A stretch of DNA of 64,000 nt. Origin: Saccopteryx bilineata (Eukaryota > Chordata > Mammalia > Chiroptera > Emballonuridae). The notes below the pieces were generated by a model that was not told the DNA's origin, made no database searches, and was given only the letters and a program-made list of their open reading frames with translations. Made by a program: the position numbers and the translations under genes. The stretch lies in contig NC_089490.1 in NCBI RefSeq assembly GCF_036850765.1, forward strand, positions 295,474,982 through 295,538,981. Direction: 5' to 3'. The stretch's first letter is position 1. Each line of letters begins with the position of its first letter. Shown here one piece after another: positions 1 through 13,476 of the stretch.

Positions 1-2715
1 AATCACTGTTACTGTTTCCTCTGCAAACTGAATCAATGATATATTCATGCGTGCCTCATATATTGGTGACAAGGTTGATTCAAGGTGCTAGATCAAAGGA
101 TGAGAGGCTTAGAAACAGAGCTGAAATGTGCATTAATATTAGTTTTTCTTTTCAATAGGCCTCTAGTGGGTTATTCTTTGTAAAGACATTTGTAATAACA
201 ATTGGTTATGTTGGATGACGTAGCAGAAATGAGGGATGTTAGAAATATTACATTAGTACAGTGTACACTCTGCAATATTTCACAGGAAATGGCAGTCCTG
301 GAGGCAAGTTAGTCCTGATTAAACTGAGCAATATAGGGGCTCTCATCTATTAGCCACCAACCATCTAACAAGCCCATACTTTCCGGGAACCATGGGTTAA
401 AAGTGTGGCTCTAGTACAACACCAATTACTCTGTTCAAGGCTGTGATTCAGTGTCCTCAAAACAGAGAAAACCGGACAGTGATTTTCCAACCAAAGAGTA
501 TATCCATTCATATCTGATGCTTACCTATAAATATGTATAAGGTTATACATTGCACATATAATTATACCATAAAATATATTCTACTTTAAGAGATTTAAAT
601 ATGTGAATGAAGTTTCTGAAAAAATATTTTTAAAATTCTATTACATCATTCTGTATCTTTCCTTTTTTGCCTCAGTTTATCCACTCTTGAAAATGGGATA
701 CTTAATGTTTAATTATATGAAAACAACTGCAGAGAAGTATAGTTTTAAACCCTAAGATGTCATTGCCATATAAATATTTCCTGAAAATTATCAATATTAC
801 TAAGTCAAGCATTTTACATAAGTAATGAAACTCTAAAACATCAACCCTCTCCATTGACCAGGTTAGTATTTTTTAAAACAATTTACATGGGTGGGAATTC
901 CACGAACCTCTCAGCGAAGCAGACAGACTGGGGAGCGGTGAGTCACCCCTCCTGGCATGCCACAGTCAGACCAAGGGGCAGCCTAGTAGCTCACAGCCCC
1001 ATTGGCCCCTTTCAGGAGCAGTTGCTCTGGAGCTTGGGTTTGACCTTCTTCTCAGGTCTCGTCAAGCAAACCAGAGACAGTCCTTGAGCACCTTTATGCT
1101 GTGTGTCCATTTGAAGCCGAAGGGGACCATCATTGGCCAGAATTTCTGGTAGGTCTCCCCTGCAATCAGTGCTTCTACAGAAAGGTAAGACCAGGAAAGT
1201 GGTGCTGGGAAAGGTTACACCTCATTCTCCTGGCTGCAGAATGAATTAGTTAGTACAGGAAGAGAGTGAACAAAAGACAAAAACAGTAGGTTCTTTCCTC
1301 CTGACTTCCAACTTTTTTTATTTCTGCTACATTGAAGAAGCAAGTCAGGCTTAATGTGTTTCCCCTGCCTGAGCCTACCTGATCATGGTTTAAACCCTCT
1401 GGACTTTTTTCTCTCCACATTAGCTAATTAGAGGTATGTCCACATTGTGCTAAAACTATGCCCCAAGAGCCACCTCTCCCTCACACTGAAGTGGACCCCC
1501 AGCATAATTTACATGTTTCTTAAATGTAATCAAATCATCAATAAATCTGTACTATTTAAAAGTAACTTATGAAGAATAAGATGTCAATATTCATTTTCAA
1601 AAACAATGTCATTAAAATACTAGTACATATATTATTTTTTAAAATGTTATAGACTAGTAAGCCCTGGGAAAATGTTTGTGTTATAAAAGAACTATAATAT
1701 TTTCAGATCTTAATCAATGACTCAGTAGCCCATTTGAGTTTTATCTTGGATGATGGAGCATTTATGGATTCTGCTTGAATGAGAAATTCTGTATGTCAGA
1801 TACTATCATGTGTCCCCATCCATTTAAAATTCAATTTAATGAGGTTGTCATCCATATGTATAGTTACTATTTGAATTACTGTAGGGGTTTTATATTTCTA
1901 ACAAATTTTGACATTTAAAATGGATGTCTTGATGATTTTAAGACACTTAATAATAAAATAAAAGTTTTGTAGTCTTCTTTCTTTCATATCACTGAAACAA
2001 ATGTGAATTATTTTAGAAGGAGAGAAAGAAGTGGGTCAAGTAGCCATAGGCATTCCTGGTACTTAGATGAGGACTCCAGATGCCCTGGATTTTGACAGGC
2101 TATACTTGATGTTTAAGATTTGGTTATTCTTGACCTCAAATATTTTCTCTATGGACACTTACAGGCAATGGATTTGAAAGTGCATTGTCCCAAGTGGAAA
2201 TACTCTTCCAAGAGCAATATTTCAAAGATGTGTGCAAAGTGTTTTAAATGGCCATACTAACCCTTTAGTTTAAAAGGGGTAGAGTAATTCACAAGCCACT
2301 GACACCAACTTACCATTTTTCTATAATTACTTATGATCCAAACCTTTATGAAAACCAATATGAATTTGTTGCTAAAATCAATACATTTTGAGAAATTATA
2401 ACTAATTTAAGAATCTGTTCAAAAATATTTCAGCCCTGTAGTAATATAAATACTAAATACAGACATAATATTTATAATCTAGACCTACAATATCACAACC
2501 CCTCTACCAGGCTAATATTATTTGCTATTATAATATATGTGTGCCCTGAACATTTATAGAAAATAAGAACCAGTATAAATATAATCCCCTTTGCTCCATA
2601 GTGACAGCCTGTGTTTACACAGATTTGGGCGTTAATGGGTAGATTTCACTTTCTTTCAAAACAAGGGATTCTACTTAACTGCTGAGTAAAGGAGCCCCTT
2701 AAATTTAAAAATTTT
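1..2715. other. AT-rich sequence, no gene recognised
   Basis: No exon, repeat family or long open frame could be identified. The sequence is AT-rich except for a block at about 885-1180 that is visibly richer in G and C and contains no recognisable repeat. Short open frames here are random-length and lack domain features. Confidence 0.6.
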
Positions 2716-3080
2716 GGCCCTGGTTGGTTGGCTCAGCAGTAGAGCGTCAGCCCGGCATGTGGAAGTCCCAGGTTCAATCTCCGGCCAGGGTACACAGGAG
2801 GAGTGCCCATCTGCTTCTCCACCCTTCCCCCTCTCCTTTCTCTCTATCTCTCTCTTCCCCTCCCACAGCCAAGGTTCAGTGGAGTAAAGTTGGCCCAGGT
2901 GCTGAGGATGGCTCTATGGCCTCCACCTCAGGTGCTAGAATGGCTCCGGCTGCAATGAAGCAGTGCCCCAAAGGGGCAGAGCATCACCCCCTGGTGGGCA
3001 TGCCAGGTTGATCCCGGTCAGGTGCACGTGGGAGTCTGACTGCCTCCCTGCTTCTAACTTCAGAAAAATACAAAAAAAAA
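2716..3080 (+). mobile_element. Bat tRNA-derived SINE (VES/Rhin-1 type, ~390 bp class)
   Basis: The copy starts GGCCCTGGTTGGTTGGCTCAG, which resembles a Pol III A-box region. It has a B-box-like GGTTCAATCTC about 50 bp on, then a pyrimidine-rich block. The body shares the 'CCCCCTGGTGGGCATGCC' region seen in the other copies, and it ends in CAGAAAAATAC plus poly(A). It differs from the cleanest copies (57,373 and 48,237) at many sites, so it is older. The target duplication is ambiguous because both flanks are A/T runs. The open frame across it is SINE sequence, not a gene. Confidence 0.9.
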
Positions 3081-3544
3081 ATTAACATTTTCTTGTTTTA
3101 CTGGACATGTCCCAGGAACTGCAGAAAACAGCTGCTAACACTTGGTGTTTATACAAGAATTGATGCTGCTCTGCATTGAGAGAAGAGAGAGGACACGTGA
3201 CAGAAACAGTCTCCATCCTTGTGAAACTTCACTGGTGACATTCTTTTCACAGTCCTCCAGCACCCAGACCCTTATTCTCTCCTCCTTCTGTATCCTCTTT
3301 ACACGTTCATTCCATAGCAGGGGCATAGTCTATTCTCCTCTTTCTTGCATGTTGATTATTTCTAAAGTACCAAACATAATCAGAAGGATCTTTGATATCC
3401 AGAAATGTTGAATATAAAACAAGAGGATACAAAATCTTGTTTTTGGAAATAACAATAACTAATAATCACCTAAAGCTTCTTATAGGCCCTGGGTGCTCAG
3501 CTTCTCTTTGAAACCTCATAATAATTTAAGAGATAGAAACTATT

Positions 3545-3690
3545 TGTGCATTCATTTATTCTTTCAATGAATGAAGTCAAGTACCCCAACTTAGTAGTAT
3601 CATGCTAGGTGCAGGGCATATTATGATAAACAAAAGATATGTGATCACTGCCTTTACGGAGCTCGTAGAGTATAACAGTTTTACATAAAG
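3545..3690 (-). repeat. L2 LINE 3'-end fragment
   Basis: The order is CATTTATTCTTTCAATGAATGAA, then 'tgctaggtgcagggcat', then a 'cactgcctttacggagctcgtagagt' block. This is the reverse-strand order of a mammalian L2 3' end. It is heavily diverged, so boundaries are approximate. Confidence 0.65.
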
Positions 3691-4520
3691 AGTGGCAGAG
3701 TGGTGACTAACCTCACATCTTGGCAACCACTAAGATGCATGGCCTTGAATATATATCCCATCAGGGAGCATACAAAGCCTTTCACAGCCCTTTCTAGCTA
3801 AAGAATTGATCAGGTGTTGAGACTTTAAGCCAAAGATCCTAACTCAAAGCCCTCCATTGGGCAGGCATAAAATTTTGCTCCCCGTGGTACCCTTGGAAAG
3901 AGCACTTATTCTTGCAGAAACCCAATTGCAAGTTGCCCAATTCAGAAATTATCTAGTATGATTATGTGGTCTCTGAGTTCTTTTCAGCCATAGAATTTTA
4001 GATATCTTGATGAAAATCGGTTCTACATAACAGATGGGCCCAGCAAGATTTTTAGCTTACGCAACCTATGAAATATGGCCTGTCTACTTAAAGCTAAGGA
4101 TATGGATAAAGCAGGCTATTTTACCAGGGTAATGGGGTCAGTGAAAAAAAAAAGGAACTTACTCTGTGACACAATTTTCTTTTATAGTACAATTCTGCCC
4201 TTAGTACTGGACATGCACTTTGAGGACCACTGCCTGCTGCCTTCTCAGGTGAGCAGAAACCTCCGTTATTCTACAGGTATGGAGAGAGGTGGGGGATGGG
4301 AGAAAGAGTGTGATAGAGGGTGTGATGAAAAACACAGAGAAACTAAGAGACTCATTTATTGAACTACAAAATAAACAGGAACATGGGAGTACAGGGAAGT
4401 GATAAAGAGGTAGGAACTGAAGACAGTGTTCAGTTCATTTAAAAAGTTCTTCCTTAATCCTGTATACTTATGTAGATTTCTGTTCTTAAGGGCATGCAAA
4501 TTATTAAGGAGTATGAAAAA
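3690..4520. other. Unassigned sequence
   Basis: Nothing recognised beyond ordinary AT-rich sequence. The short open frames show no domain or codon-use evidence of being genes. Confidence 0.5.
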
Positions 4521-4524
4521 TGCA

Positions 4525-4660
4525 TAGGCTTTGAATTCAGATAGACCTAGGCGTAGAACCAAGCTAATTACACTTAATGTTGTGTTTTAATTTAACTGAG
4601 CTTCCATTTTCTTATCTGGGAAATGGGAATAATAATATACATTTGAAATCTAAATAAACA
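4525..4660 (+). repeat. MIR SINE fragment
   Basis: It reads 'ggctttgaattcagatagacc', then 'cttccattttcttatctgggaaatggg', then AATAATAATA. This matches the core and 3' part of a mammalian-wide MIR on the plus strand. Head and tail are lost. Confidence 0.7.
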
Positions 4661-5325
4661 ACATATAAAAAGGTGACATTCAGAAGCATTCACAGAATAG
4701 GTTTTTAGCTGACTTTCACTTAGAAAACTGAAAATTAGTGAAATTAATTAATCTTTGCAAATCCCACAGCTTGTTAGTGATAATTAACCCTTTGGAAGAA
4801 CACAAATTTATTCCCCACTCCGCACTGCCCACTTCTCCCCACTTTCTCCTCCATGTTGAGAACCTGCCCGCATTGCAAAAGGCCCAGAATATTGAAAGTA
4901 GCAATCTGAACCTTGTACTAATACAGCTTTTCTATGTAATGTGATGATTCAGAACTTTATGCACTTCTTACTATTGCCATCTCAATGCTTATCTCTCTGT
5001 CTCTTAAATCTGTTTTGTCTTCTTATAAAGGTGGAGAAAAGACACGTAAGATCAAATAAAATAATCCAACTTGACATATATTGGTACTGCCATTTTTGTT
5101 TATTTTTTATTTATGATGATGCTTTAGGGCACTACTAGGGGTCAGGTGCTTCAATCTAACACATTTATGAATTTGTTTACATCCAAAAAAATGTCAAGCC
5201 TTCTCTTAAACAATAATCTCCTTATTCAAAGAGTATATTCCTATAACACAATGCTTAGAAACCTCAGCCAAACACAACTCTACCATGGGATAGAGTAGAC
5301 TAATGGATATGTTATTAAGACTAAC

Positions 5326-5638
5326 CCTGACCGCCTGACCAGAAGGTGGCACAGTGGATGAAGTATTGAACTGGGACATGGAGGACCCAGGTTCGAAACC
5401 CCGAGGTTGCCAGCTTGAGTGCAGGCTCATCTAGTTTGAGCAAGGCTCACCAGTTTGAGCCCAAGGTCGTTGGCTTGAGCAAGGGGTCACCAGTTCTGCT
5501 GTAGCCCCTGGTCAAGGCACATATGGGAATGCAATCAATGAACAACTAAGGTGCCACAACAAAGAATTGATGCTTCTCATCTCTCTCCCTTCCAGTCTGT
5601 CTGTCCCTATCTGTCCCTCTCTCTGTCTCTGTCACAAA

Positions 5639-5702
<64 letters not shown>
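5326..5702 (+). mobile_element. Second-class bat SINE with internal ~20 bp repeats and AAAG tail
   Basis: The head reads CCTGACC..GGTGGCACAGTGGATGAAG with a B-box-like GGTTCGAAACCC. It is followed by several repeats of a roughly 20 bp unit built around 'cagtttgagc' / 'ggcttgagc', then 'caaggcacatatggga' and a pyrimidine-rich stretch. The tail has become an (AAAG)n run. A 9 bp target duplication, AAGACTAAC, flanks it at 5317-5325 and 5703-5711, which fixes both ends. Confidence 0.9.

Positions 5703-5704
<2 letters not shown>
5635..5704 (+). repeat. (AAAG)n microsatellite in a SINE tail
   Basis: About 17 near-perfect units of GAAA/AAAG form the 3' tail of the SINE at 5326. It gives Lys/Glu/Arg- and Ser/Phe/Leu-repeat frames on the two strands that are not genes. 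Confidence 0.95.
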
Positions 5705-5706
<2 letters not shown>

Positions 5707-5719
5707 CTAACTGACCAAA

Positions 5720-8320
5720 AGCTTCTGCCTCAGAATTTACCACTGTAGTTCCTCTGTGCCAGAACCCAGCCCCTCCCACAAGCAAGCACAGGAACCATCA
5801 GAAATGAATGCCATTCAACCCCAATTTCCAAACGATCAAACATGCCTATCCTTTCCTTCTTACCATGAAATCCATACTGCCCATAATATAATGGGCATCC
5901 TTCCACTCATGAGTTAGATATCATAGCCCTTTATTGTCTTGCGCCCCTGGCTTAGCCATTTACTGTTTCTTTTCCAGTATAATCAACCTCTTTCTCTCCA
6001 TTGTTCCATCTTGTCTGCCTCTCAACATGTATAGACTTCTCCAATTTAGAAAATCTCTCCCTGTCCCTCCATCCAGCTATCTCTAGCTACTACCTTACCT
6101 CTTTCTTCTCCATGAGAGCCAAAACCCTTTAAATATTCTTTTATATTTATTTCATTTTACTCAATATTTACTTGTCAATTCATTTCACCCTCCCTGCCTC
6201 TCACCACCACTTTCTAAAACATTTGCACGTGTTTTTCTCTGGATAAGTCTATTGGAACTCTTTTAGTCCTTATCTTATCTGATCTCACAGCAGGGTTTGC
6301 CACTATTGGCTTCCTTCGCTATCTTGAAATATCTATCCTCCTTCTCACCACTTTCAGGTCCTCAAAGTCTATAACTGCTGTTCTTGGTAATACAATTTGT
6401 AATAATAGCAATAGCATATGGTGACTTCCTAATCTCTCTTTCTGACCCAAATTTTTCTCTGGAACATGAATTTAGAACTTGGTTTCTACATCTACCTTAA
6501 ATTAATCCACTCTGCAATTTTAGTCATTTTCTCCCCAACATTTCTATTCACCTCTTTTTATGGTCCCTGCCACAGAAAATGGTATCACTGTCCACCCCTT
6601 TGTAAAACATGTAAACTCTGAATCAATCTTTTTTCTTTACTTTCCACATCCAATTATTCAAATTCTGTTGATTATATTTCCTATATTCATTTGGAATTTG
6701 TTTATTTCCCTTCATACCCACCAGCACCCTTCTAGTCCAGTGCACTGTCCTGGATTGCTATGATGTATTCCATAGTCCCTTAATTAGACTATGAGCCTTC
6801 AGTCTGGCCCCTTCCAAAATATAAATCTAATTATGTCACTCGGCTGCTTAGCATTATCAATGTTCATTGTCTCATGTCCAAACTCCGAAACATGTCCATC
6901 TCCCCATAACTTTTTGGCCTGCTATCTCCTTTCCATTCGTTTGGTCTTAGTTTAGGTATCAATTGCTAAAGTCTAAATCAAGTTCTCGCCTATATCACCC
7001 ATACCATCCCAGCTGTTATGTTTTTCCTGGGTCATGAAACAGGTGTTTGCCTGTCTATAATGCTTTGGAGAAAGCAAGACCCAGACGGATAGAGCTGGTC
7101 TAATTTGCTTCCTGCCCTATTTATCATTTATCCCAGAAACATGCACAATAAGCTTCTGCCACCAAAATTCCTGCCACATTGGCCCTTTTCCCAATGAACT
7201 AACTTTGTTTATATTGAAACTTCCCAAGATTATCACCCTTACCTTACTTTCTCTTAACTCATTTCTTGTTTTGCCTACACTACATTCACTTACCTAGGTC
7301 TGGAGTCCCTTGTCACTCTCAGACACACTACTGACACACAATTATATAGAACTAAGGTGTGAGAGAAACACATAAGCCCTTATTCTACTCTAATATTTTA
7401 GTGCCTATTAATCTTTCTCCTTCTAATTTTGGCATTATTTTAGTCCTTAGAAATGCTCTCCTATTCTATCCAGATGTACTTACAATGGACTCTTTCTCTA
7501 GAATTCAATGATCGCATTTTCATGAATGATCCATATCCACATACCAAGCTTGAACTTTGTTCTACGTTACATGCCTGCATCTCCATCTGCTTATTGAATA
7601 TGTTCACTCAGATTTCACTATCACCTCAAACTTAAAATGTCCCAAATAAACTCAAATTGCTCTCTCCATCCTAGCACTCTGAACTATGGTCTTCTGACTC
7701 CCTGCCTTCTGTATGCAATAGGCCAGGACATCCTTCCTCAGCTTTCTTCAATGTTTCTTACTTTTTATTTGTTTTCCCACCAGGGAAATACTTTTTTATA
7801 TATATAAACATAGTGTACATTTATCATGTCATTGTTTTGGGCTATTCTGTACCTGTGAACACTTGTATTTATGTTAAGATGCAAGCTCTGTGTGATACCA
7901 GCCATGCTATCAGTGGCCTCTCTGCTGGAAAGGGTCTGTGGTACAATATGGGGCATTGTTTCTGGGCAGGAAGCCCCCACAGCTAGTTTTCTGAACCTGT
8001 CAGAGAACTTTTGACCTTACATCCTTCCTAAATTTCTTCCTAAATTACGAGTCTGTTTTTATTGTTTGCAGTTAAAGACCCCAACTTATACTCTGAATTT
8101 TCGAGTGAGTTTATAAACTTTATCCTACTTGAGATATTATTATTTTTAAAGAAGATTAATCAGAACCTACTAATAATAACTTCACAAAACTATTTTTATT
8201 CTTGCTTTCATTAGTCCTAAAAAGAAAGGGCAACTATATGCAACCTAGTTTAGATTATCAAATAGATCTTTCATCTAGTCTTTCTGACTCATAATTATAC
8301 ACTAGTAATAAATCTTAAGT
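5720..8320. other. Pyrimidine-rich unassigned block, probably containing a decayed L2 body
   Basis: The plus strand is rich in C and T over a long distance. Around 6780-7000 the order 'ctaattatgtcactc..ctgcttagc..tccaaactcc' resembles the 3' coding end of an L2 LINE read on the plus strand. Divergence is high and no frame survives. The rest is unassigned. Confidence 0.35.
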
Positions 8321-8324
8321 ATTG

Positions 8325-8490
8325 TTTGACCTGTGCTGGTGCAGTAGATAAAGCATTGACCTGGAATGCTGAGGTCACCAGTTTGAAACCCTGGGCTTAC
8401 CCGGTCAAGATACATATGGGAGTTGATGCTTCCTGTTCCTCCCTCACTTCTTTCTCTTGCCCCTCTCTAAAATGAATTTTAAAAATCATA
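8325..8490 (+). mobile_element. Second-class bat SINE, short form
   Basis: It begins near TTGACCTGTGCTGGTGCAGTAG and runs through GGTCACCAGTTTGAAACCC and ACATATGGGAGTTGATGCTTCC. It ends in CTCTCTAAAATGAAT and A-rich sequence. It is about 165 bp, the same layout as the copy at 34,185 without the internal repeats. The target duplication is not clear. Confidence 0.85.
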
Positions 8491-8754
8491 AATATTATCA
8501 TCAGGTAGATTTGTTTAAAATACATACTTTTTACCAAACTAGTACCCCAAAACTTTCAAAATTTATCCACTACCTACAGGATAAAGTTTAAATGTCTCTT
8601 GTGTGTGAGTTAAGTCTTCCAAAACCTAACTCAAGAGTATTTCATTTCCATTATATCTTTTCATTTTTCCATGAAAAATAACATGAAGCAACCAAAATTT
8701 ATTCACCACCATGGCATCTTGGAAACCTGTTAATAAGCATTGTTTCTGAGTGCA

Positions 8755-8905
8755 TACATACTGCATTTATTATCCCAATTTGCATATGCAGTATTTGAGA
8801 TAAAGAAAATTAAGTTGCCTGAGGCCACACAAATAAAAATGGATAGGAGTAGGTCCCAGAATCAACTTCTCTCAGCATGTGATTCTCTCTGCTACTCCCA
8901 TACAT
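8755..8905 (-). repeat. MIR SINE fragment
   Basis: It reads 'ttattatcccaatttgcatatgcag', then 'ttaagttgcctgaggccacac', then 'gattctctctgctactccc'. This is the reverse strand of a MIR core: a count of exponents of decay is high but the order of blocks is right. Confidence 0.6.
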
Positions 8906-9059
8906 TTCCCAGCCACTAATTTTTTGTCTATGTGCTATGGCCTGGAGTATTGAACCATTCTCTCCCTTTCCTACTCAATTCTTACTCCTTCGGAGCACAG
9001 CCCAAGACCTTCAGTCTCAGTGAAATTTCTTTAATGTCTCCAGCTGATTTTTCTTCTTA

Positions 9060-10890
9060 TAACTAGTATGGTTTTCGTTAACCATACCACTCTCTTTGAT
9101 GTTTTAGTCAAACCTTACAGGTATGAGATTGCCAACTTTTGCATGTCCCTAAGTATTCTGCACAGTTTTATGTACAAAGAGAATAGTCACCATTCTTGGG
9201 CCACAGAAAGGGATATTAAAATAATGTCTTCCATCTATTTGACCTTCAGATGAAAGCATGTTCTAAATGCTTTGAGTGACTGAGCATCTCCATGATATTA
9301 ACTTTTTTAGAAAAGGCTGAGCTTCTCCCTAATATTAACTACTTTAGAAAAAGGAAGAAATCTCATTCATTTCTATCATTTACCTTGAATTGGTAGGGGC
9401 AAACACATTTTCTAATGCACTTTCAGTAATGACTATGGAGTAAATAACAAACCCTAATTGCATTGCTAAGTTGGGTGATTTTGGTTTTGAAGAAAAGCAG
9501 CCTGTGATCAAAGCAGGAAAAGGTAATGCATCACAGTTTATAACAGATCATTTTTAAAATTTTTTTGGAAAGCAAATGAGAGCATCTTGCTGCCTCTGTA
9601 TTACAACTTACTAAAAGCCACAGAGATTTGAGGTGGGATTTTTACATGGCTTTTAAAGCCAAATAAATAGTAATATAGGCTTATTAGAAATATTTTATTT
9701 CATGCTAATATATACAGAGCACAACCACATGGGACAAGTCATGCAACTTTAGTTATTAGACACTGATCATCAGAAGATATCAGAAATCAGATGTACAGGG
9801 ATGTATTGGTATATGGCTCTATCAAATATATTCTTTTTAATTTAAGTGACCATATTAAATGGTCCAATTACTATCCTCATTTGATTAGAATTCCAAGCTT
9901 TATTTTACCCTTTGTGTGTGCATAAAATATGGAATGACTACTGTAGCCATAATATTGCGTTTTTATCCTTGGTGATCTGAGCATCCTTTCAATATTGAGA
10001 TAAATTTTTGATTTTTAGGTTTTTTTAAAATATTGATGAAAATTAAAAATTATTTTAAAATACTTATATAAAACTACTAAGTATTTTAATTGCACTAAAT
10101 TTTACTCTCTATTTTAACTGTATATCACAGCATCCTACAAAAGGAGAGTCAACGGTAGTCATTCTGGCTGCCCAGAGATTGTAGGATTGCAGCCCGGAAA
10201 TAGAGGCTGGAGAATTTCAACAGATTTTTCCCCCGTTTGTAGTGTAGCCCACGCCCACTTAGATATTTTCCCGGTGTCTTTCTGTTCTAATTGATGTGAG
10301 TACAATGTCTGGGAGAATGTCAAGTAATACATTCTGGAGAGTCTTTGTAAATAACTTAGCCTACAACTAACCATGGGTATAATAGGTCATGATAATGAAA
10401 GACCTGAAATGGCTAAATTATTTATGACCCAATTAGATTGCTCTACCATATAGATCTAGTCATTAATAGAAGCCTGGGAGTGTAGAAGCTATCATATAGT
10501 AATCTAAAGAAATTGAATAATGATTATTGAAGTTATATTTTTATTTCTTATGTTATGTCATAAGAATGGGCTAATATAACTTAGCAATGCTATGAGCATA
10601 TGTATAGACAGCAGGGTAAGGCAATTAGGAAATACCCTGAAAAAATCTGTATTGGATTAAGTTGAGTCAGAACATTGATACATTCTCCATCACCCCATTT
10701 TTTTATCCTGGATATGCAAAACCCAATGTCCAAACAATTGAAGTAAAAGAAGAAAAAAGAGATAAGGTTTGATGATGTGTATAGGATGTCTAAGTTTTCC
10801 CTTCACATTGTGCATCTTTGAAGGTCCAGAGTTACATGTAGTAATTTCACATGTTGGAAAACTGGACCCTATAGCTATTTTTTTATGTAA
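9060..10890. other. AT-rich unassigned sequence
   Basis: No repeat family, exon or RNA gene was recognised. Open frames are short and unconvincing. Confidence 0.5.
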
Positions 10891-10894
10891 CAAA

Positions 10895-10990
10895 AATTAA
10901 TTGAGGGCTACTCTTTAGCAAGCACTGTTCCAGGCACTGAGAAGTCAGGGCTGTGGTCATGAAGAGCTGATGAGAAGTTATGGTCCAGCA
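10895..10990 (-). repeat. Probable L2 3'-end fragment
   Basis: The blocks 'tagcaagcactgttccaggcactga' and 'tcatgaagagct' are in the order expected for the reverse strand of an L2 3' end. It is short and diverged. Confidence 0.5.
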
Positions 10991-13200
10991 CAAAGCAATC
11001 AATTAGCAAACTTCAGAAACTGCCCATTTATAATATTTGTGCTAAGTGCACCAAAGGACAAGTAAAAAGTTTTACACAGCTATACACTGATGGCTTGCAT
11101 TTAGGTACTCAGAAACTATTTTCCAAGCTAGTAATACTTAAGATGATGCTTGACAAATAATTAAAATTTAGCTCAGCAAAAATGTATGTATTTGTGTATT
11201 TGAGATCATTTATTTATTTTTTTTAACATGAGAGAAACTTGAGTATATCTAAACACTGTTTGGAAGAAACCAGTAACTAGAAAAGAGATTAGAAATAAGA
11301 GTAAGAAGAGAGAAAATGAATGCCTTAAGTTTTCTGGAAGTCTGGGGGAAGTGCAGGGACTGAATTTCATGAAAAGAGATAGCTCCTCTCATAGCTTGTG
11401 CCAAATAATTTAGAATTTGAATTTCATTGACGTATTTTGCTTCACGTGTTAATTACTTGATTAGATTTTAAATTATTTTAAAACATCTTTTATGCTTCAT
11501 ACATGAGAAGCATACACATATGAATTTATCCATGAATATCTATCCTAATGCAAATGTTTGAATACACTCTTAGAGACTATTCTTTCACACCAAACATATT
11601 TGCAAAGGTTTGTAAAATCATAACATGAGTTATATCCTCTTCACATATTTTAAGGTAAAAAAATACTGGATCTACTTTTTTAGGAGTGGCCTTGTAGTGG
11701 TTTGGGTTCTCTTTGTTGACAGTTACACGGCTAGCTTTCATTCATTTACATACTTAGCTAATCCAACCGGGATAAATCAAAACTTCTCTCTTAAATACCA
11801 TTCCAAGAAAGCTCCTTTTTAATGCCTAACCTAAGACCTATTTTCTTCCTAAAGCCCAGTTATTGTAACTCACATTGCAGACCCTTTTTGTGAATTCTTT
11901 TCACATTTCAAATTCTGTTCAGAAAATCTTAAATTTGACTATGAATTGTCTTCTGTGGTTTACTATTTCTGTCATGCACACATGTCACCTCTAAAATAAT
12001 TTAATCTGTTCTCTGTTTTTGTTATCGCTTTCATTTTTCCCCAAACGCCTGGCACAATCTGGGGCACAAAATAAATGCTAAATAGATACATTTAGTTTCA
12101 ACTTCATTATATTTTCCCAATGCTGATGGACTAGCCAAAATCCTGAATTTTAGTGCTGTTGTCTAGCTATTAAATGAAATTTATAAGTCAAGTGAGTAAA
12201 ATCTATCAAGCAAATATGGACGATTTTTGTTGTGAGGCCAGGTTTCTGAGTTGACAATTATATTCAGGTTGACCATCACTGACAGGGCCTTCAGGTTGTC
12301 TGCCTGTGATTGGAAGTCACATTTAGAGTCACTGTGGATATGTTCTTTTCAAGCATAGGTTGGATTTATAGGTTTGTTTTTATCTTTCTCAGAGCATTGT
12401 TTTATATCATACTGCTGAAATGGCAGAATGGTAATGGTTTCTCTTCTGTATAGTTAATGGAAAAATTTTACTGCTCTTAGATTCCTTATATAACTACATT
12501 TTCTTCAGGCCTAAGTCTATTTGACTGTCCCTAGTCTGAAAAATGATCTGTAATCTCTTGTGAGTCTTTGTGTGGGAGAATTTCTAGATGACTGACTAGG
12601 GATCTTTTCAGTGATACTTATATTGAGTCATAAGAATTTCCTAAGGGTTTAAAGTATAGCAGAACAAGAGTTGCTCTTGTTTGCTCTATACTTTTCTAAG
12701 CTAGGGAATATGTATATAATCAATCTGAATTACTGCACAACACATTTTGTTTGATTTTAATTTGAAAAAATGAATTAGTAAAATACAATCACATCTAACA
12801 TAGCCTGCCACAAATTCAGGAAGTCCCCTTAGGAACTCGATGGTATCCTATGACAACCAAAACCACCTCTCTATAATACGTCCAGGCAATGTGTTTATGT
12901 GAAGCTAATTAATACCATATCATTGTTCCTGACAAATCTGTATTGAGAAACCATACATTAGATTATAATCAAAATTTTGAAATAGTCCTTGTTCTTATAG
13001 CAATTATAGTCTGTTATAGAATAAAGTCCTTGAAACCTTATTTGTCATTAGCCTTTCTGCTAAAGAAAACATTATCCAAATGAGAAAAAGGCTTAATGTG
13101 AATACTAAACAGCTAACAGCATCATCTACTAGAAAAAGAGCAATGACTATTCATACAGAGCACCACGATTTTAGTTCCTGCCTTCCTTTCAAAAATGATA
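10990..13200. other. AT-rich unassigned sequence
   Basis: Nothing was assigned apart from a short L2-like 3' end near 12,045-12,090 ('cctggcacaatctggggcac' then AATAAATGCT). Confidence 0.45.
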
Positions 13201-13476
13201 GTGAGTCCTCCTTGGGCATTTACGGAAAAGAGTTAAAAACTGTGTCCACACAAAAACCTGTACCAGGTGTTTATGGTAGCTTTATAAATTTCAAAACTTA
13301 AAAGCAATCAAGATATCCCTCAATAAGTAAATGAATAAATAAGCTTTGATATATCCAGGAAATGGAATATTATTCAGCACCAAAACTAAATGAGTTATCA
13401 ACTCATGAACATACATGGAGGAAACTTAAATGCATATGATTAAGTGAAAAAAACAATCAGAGAAGGCTACATACTA

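Noticed and set aside
5546..5785. Frames with Ser-Phe-Phe-Leu or Lys-Glu-Arg repeats
   Set aside because: They come from the (AAAG)n SINE tail; the same occurs at 62,586-62,874.
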